Source: Caulobacter sp.
GTDB taxonomy: Bacteria > Pseudomonadota > Alphaproteobacteria > Caulobacterales > Caulobacteraceae
Reading direction: 5' to 3'
Length of the DNA: 6,761 bases
Assembly (NCBI GenBank): GCA_014378155.1
Contig: JACMOF010000054.1
Location: forward strand, 1 to 6,761
Shown here: piece after piece, positions 5,666 through 6,761 of the stretch
How the letters are laid out: each line of letters starts with the position of its first letter
Numbering within the stretch: position 1 is the first letter of the stretch
The notes under the pieces: generated by a model
What the model was told of the DNA's origin: nothing
Database searches by the model: none
The model's input: only the letters and a program-made list of their open reading frames with translations
Position numbers and translations under genes: made by a program

Positions 5666-6432
5666 CTGACATCGCCAAACTTGAGTGGCGGAGTGTCCGC
5701 AAACGGTTCGACGGCGGCGCGCCGGTGCTGGACGGACTGGATCTCAGTGTCGCCGCCGGCCGTTCGCTGGTGATCATCGGCGGCTCGGGCCAGGGCAAGT
5801 CCGTGACCATCAAGGTGGCCATGGGCCTGATGCAGGCCGACGCCGGCCAGGTGCTCGTCGATGGCCAGAACATCAACGCCCTGGGTGGCAAGGCGCGGCG
5901 CGAATTGTTCTCGCGCATCGGCGTGCTGTTCCAGGGCGCGGCCCTGTTCGACAGCCTCAGCGTCTGGGAGAACGTCGCCTTTCGCCTGATCAACGCCGAC
6001 GGCGTGTCCCGCAAGGACGCCAAGGAACGGGCCATCGAGGCGCTGGGCCGTGTTCGGCTGGGCGCCGGCGTCGCCGACTCCTATCCCTCGTCGCTGTCTG
6101 GCGGCATGCAGAAGCGGGTCGGCCTGGCGCGGGCCGTGGTGACCAATCCCGAGATCCTCTTTTTCGACGAGCCGACGACAGGCCTGGACCCCATCACCTC
6201 GGCGGCGATCAACGAGCTCATCGTCGATCAGGTTCGGGGCCTGGGCTGCACGGCGGTGTCGATCACCCACGACCTGGCTTCGGCCCGGACGATCGGCGAC
6301 CAGATCGCCATGCTGCACGACGGAAAGATTGTCTGGACCGGCTCGCCCGCCGAGCTGGACCTTACCGACAATCCCTATGTGCGCCAGTTCGTGGACGGGC
6401 GCTCCCTCGGCCCCATGACGAGCGCGGTCTAG
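5662..6432 (+). CDS. mlaF: MlaF family ABC transporter ATP-binding protein
   Basis: A 256-residue ABC ATPase that powers the MlaFED phospholipid transporter. All nucleotide-binding motifs are intact: Walker A GGSGQGKS (40-47), Q-loop Gln91 in LFQGAALFDSLSVWENV, signature LSGGMQKR (145-152), Walker B ILFFDEPTTGLDP with D169/E170, and H-loop His203 in ITHDL. The signature LSGGMQKRVGLARA and the Q-loop wording LFQGAALFDSL are typical of the MlaF/Mkl branch rather than of general ABC importers. The C-terminus TDNPYVRQFVDGRSLGPM also matches the MlaF tail, which in E. coli takes part in dimer contacts. ATG 5662 overlaps the mlaE stop (ATGA). No mlaB follows, so the complex either lacks the STAS subunit or receives it from another locus. 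Confidence 0.95.
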   Translation: MTDIAKLEWRSVRKRFDGGAPVLDGLDLSVAAGRSLVIIGGSGQGKSVTIKVAMGLMQADAGQVLVDGQNINALGGKARRELFSRIGVLFQGAALFDSLSVWENVAFRLINADGVSRKDAKERAIEALGRVRLGAGVADSYPSSLSGGMQKRVGLARAVVTNPEILFFDEPTTGLDPITSAAINELIVDQVRGLGCTAVSITHDLASARTIGDQIAMLHDGKIVWTGSPAELDLTDNPYVRQFVDGRSLGPMTSAV

Positions 6433-6461
6433 GCGACAGCGCGCCTTTCGTTGGCGGTCGC
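6433..6461 (+). terminator. Weak hairpin just after mlaF
   Basis: GCGAC (6433-6437) pairs with GTCGC (6457-6461), and CGCC (6442-6445) with GGCG (6453-6456), around a TTTCGTT loop; AGCG (6438-6441) is bulged. It begins right after the mlaF stop codon, where an operon terminator would be expected, but no T-run follows and the stem is interrupted. A 9-bp direct repeat TGGCGGTCG (6452-6460 and 6467-6475) overlaps it. Confidence 0.2.
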
Positions 6462-6484
6462 GCTCGTGGCGGTCGTCGTCGGCT

Positions 6485-6761
6485 GACACGGTCATGCTGG
6501 ATATTGGCGAGATCTCGTTCGCCAGCCTCCGCGACCAGACCGATCGCACCTTCGCCCAGTTGGCCCAGGACAAGAGGCTGGACCTCTTCGTCAGTATCGC
6601 CCCGGCCCTGCCGCGCTCAATGTACACCGACGACAAGCGCCTGCAGCAGGTGAAGAACCTGCTGTCCAACGCCCCCAAATTCACCCGGGTAGGTTCGGTG
6701 AGCCTCCCCATCGCCCCCGCCGACGACCGCTGGGCGCTGGGCAAAAACCACCTGCACAAGG
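6485..6761 (+). pseudogene. Internal fragment of a sensor histidine kinase (runs off the right edge)
   Basis: From about 6485 one plus-strand frame reads as the middle of a HisKA/HATPase-type kinase. It starts with the link after the dimerisation helices (DTVMLDIGEISFASLRD), followed by RTFAQLAQDKRLDLFVSI, ALPRSMYTDDKRLQQV, the N box KNLLSNAPKFT, and GSVSLPIAP. Hybrid kinases usually have this region several hundred residues into the protein, yet here nothing kinase-like precedes it: upstream codons in frame are Arg/Ser-rich and unrelated, no ribosome-binding site serves ATG 6494, and the H box is absent. The family motif is normally LQQxLKNLLSNAFKFT; here one residue is missing between QQV and KN (at 6652/6653) and Pro replaces the usual Phe in the N box. 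I read it as a truncated, decaying kinase gene. The ATP-binding lid and anything further lie beyond the window. Confidence 0.65.

Noticed and set aside
6433..6484. A short hydrophobic peptide (ATARLSLAVALVAVVVG) in the mlaF frame right after its stop
   Set aside because: It has 17 codons with no start codon or ribosome-binding site; it could be a scrap of a lost gene or MlaF readthrough, but nothing supports either.
5685..6653. A 322-codon plus-strand frame overlapping mlaF
   Set aside because: It is the shifted frame of mlaF and the kinase remnant; its product is Arg/Gly-rich with no domain.
5632..6759. A 375-codon minus-strand frame opposite mlaF
   Set aside because: It is antisense to an ABC ATPase with every motif intact, and contains no recognisable domain.

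Overview
The window is GC-rich, densely coded DNA. Its gene families (an HWE-type histidine kinase, stand-alone receivers with the FATGY motif, a Crp/Fnr-type regulator and an mlaA-linked Mla cluster) point to an alphaproteobacterium, most likely one of the Caulobacterales. That placement comes from family content alone and is only moderately certain.

Left part (1-1916): the 5' part of a Crp/Fnr-type regulator runs leftward off the edge of the window. Divergent from it is a two-gene signalling operon: a soluble PAS/HWE histidine kinase and a single-domain response regulator of the alphaproteobacterial 'FAT GUY' type, overlapping by ATGA. Such pairs commonly feed stress-response phosphorelays.

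Middle (1917-2756): a small zone of gene remains. A second FAT GUY receiver lies tail-to-tail with the first. It has lost its N-terminus and seems to carry an in-frame stop near its C-terminus. Its broken 5' end abuts, in opposite orientation, the last ~111 codons of a PQQ-dependent sugar (L-sorbosone-type) dehydrogenase whose front is missing. The boundary, near 2277-2285, is a recombination or deletion scar.

Right part (2757-6432): an intact five-gene Mla cluster, mlaA-mlaC-mlaD-mlaE-mlaF, all on the plus strand, with ATGA overlaps at A/C and E/F and a 1-nt gap at D/E. The only real gap, 53 nt between C and D, holds a strong GC hairpin. Together the genes encode the outer-membrane component, periplasmic carrier, MCE ring protein, permease and ATPase of the phospholipid transport system that maintains outer-membrane lipid asymmetry. 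No mlaB (STAS) gene is present.

Right edge (6433-6761): about 50 nt without a recognisable gene, then an internal piece of a histidine kinase (end of the dimerisation region through the N box) with no credible start and a one-codon gap relative to the usual family motif. The Mla block and its dehydrogenase stub are therefore bordered on both sides by truncated two-component genes, which suggests a rearranged neighbourhood. I see no tRNA, rRNA, IS element, CRISPR array or phage gene.
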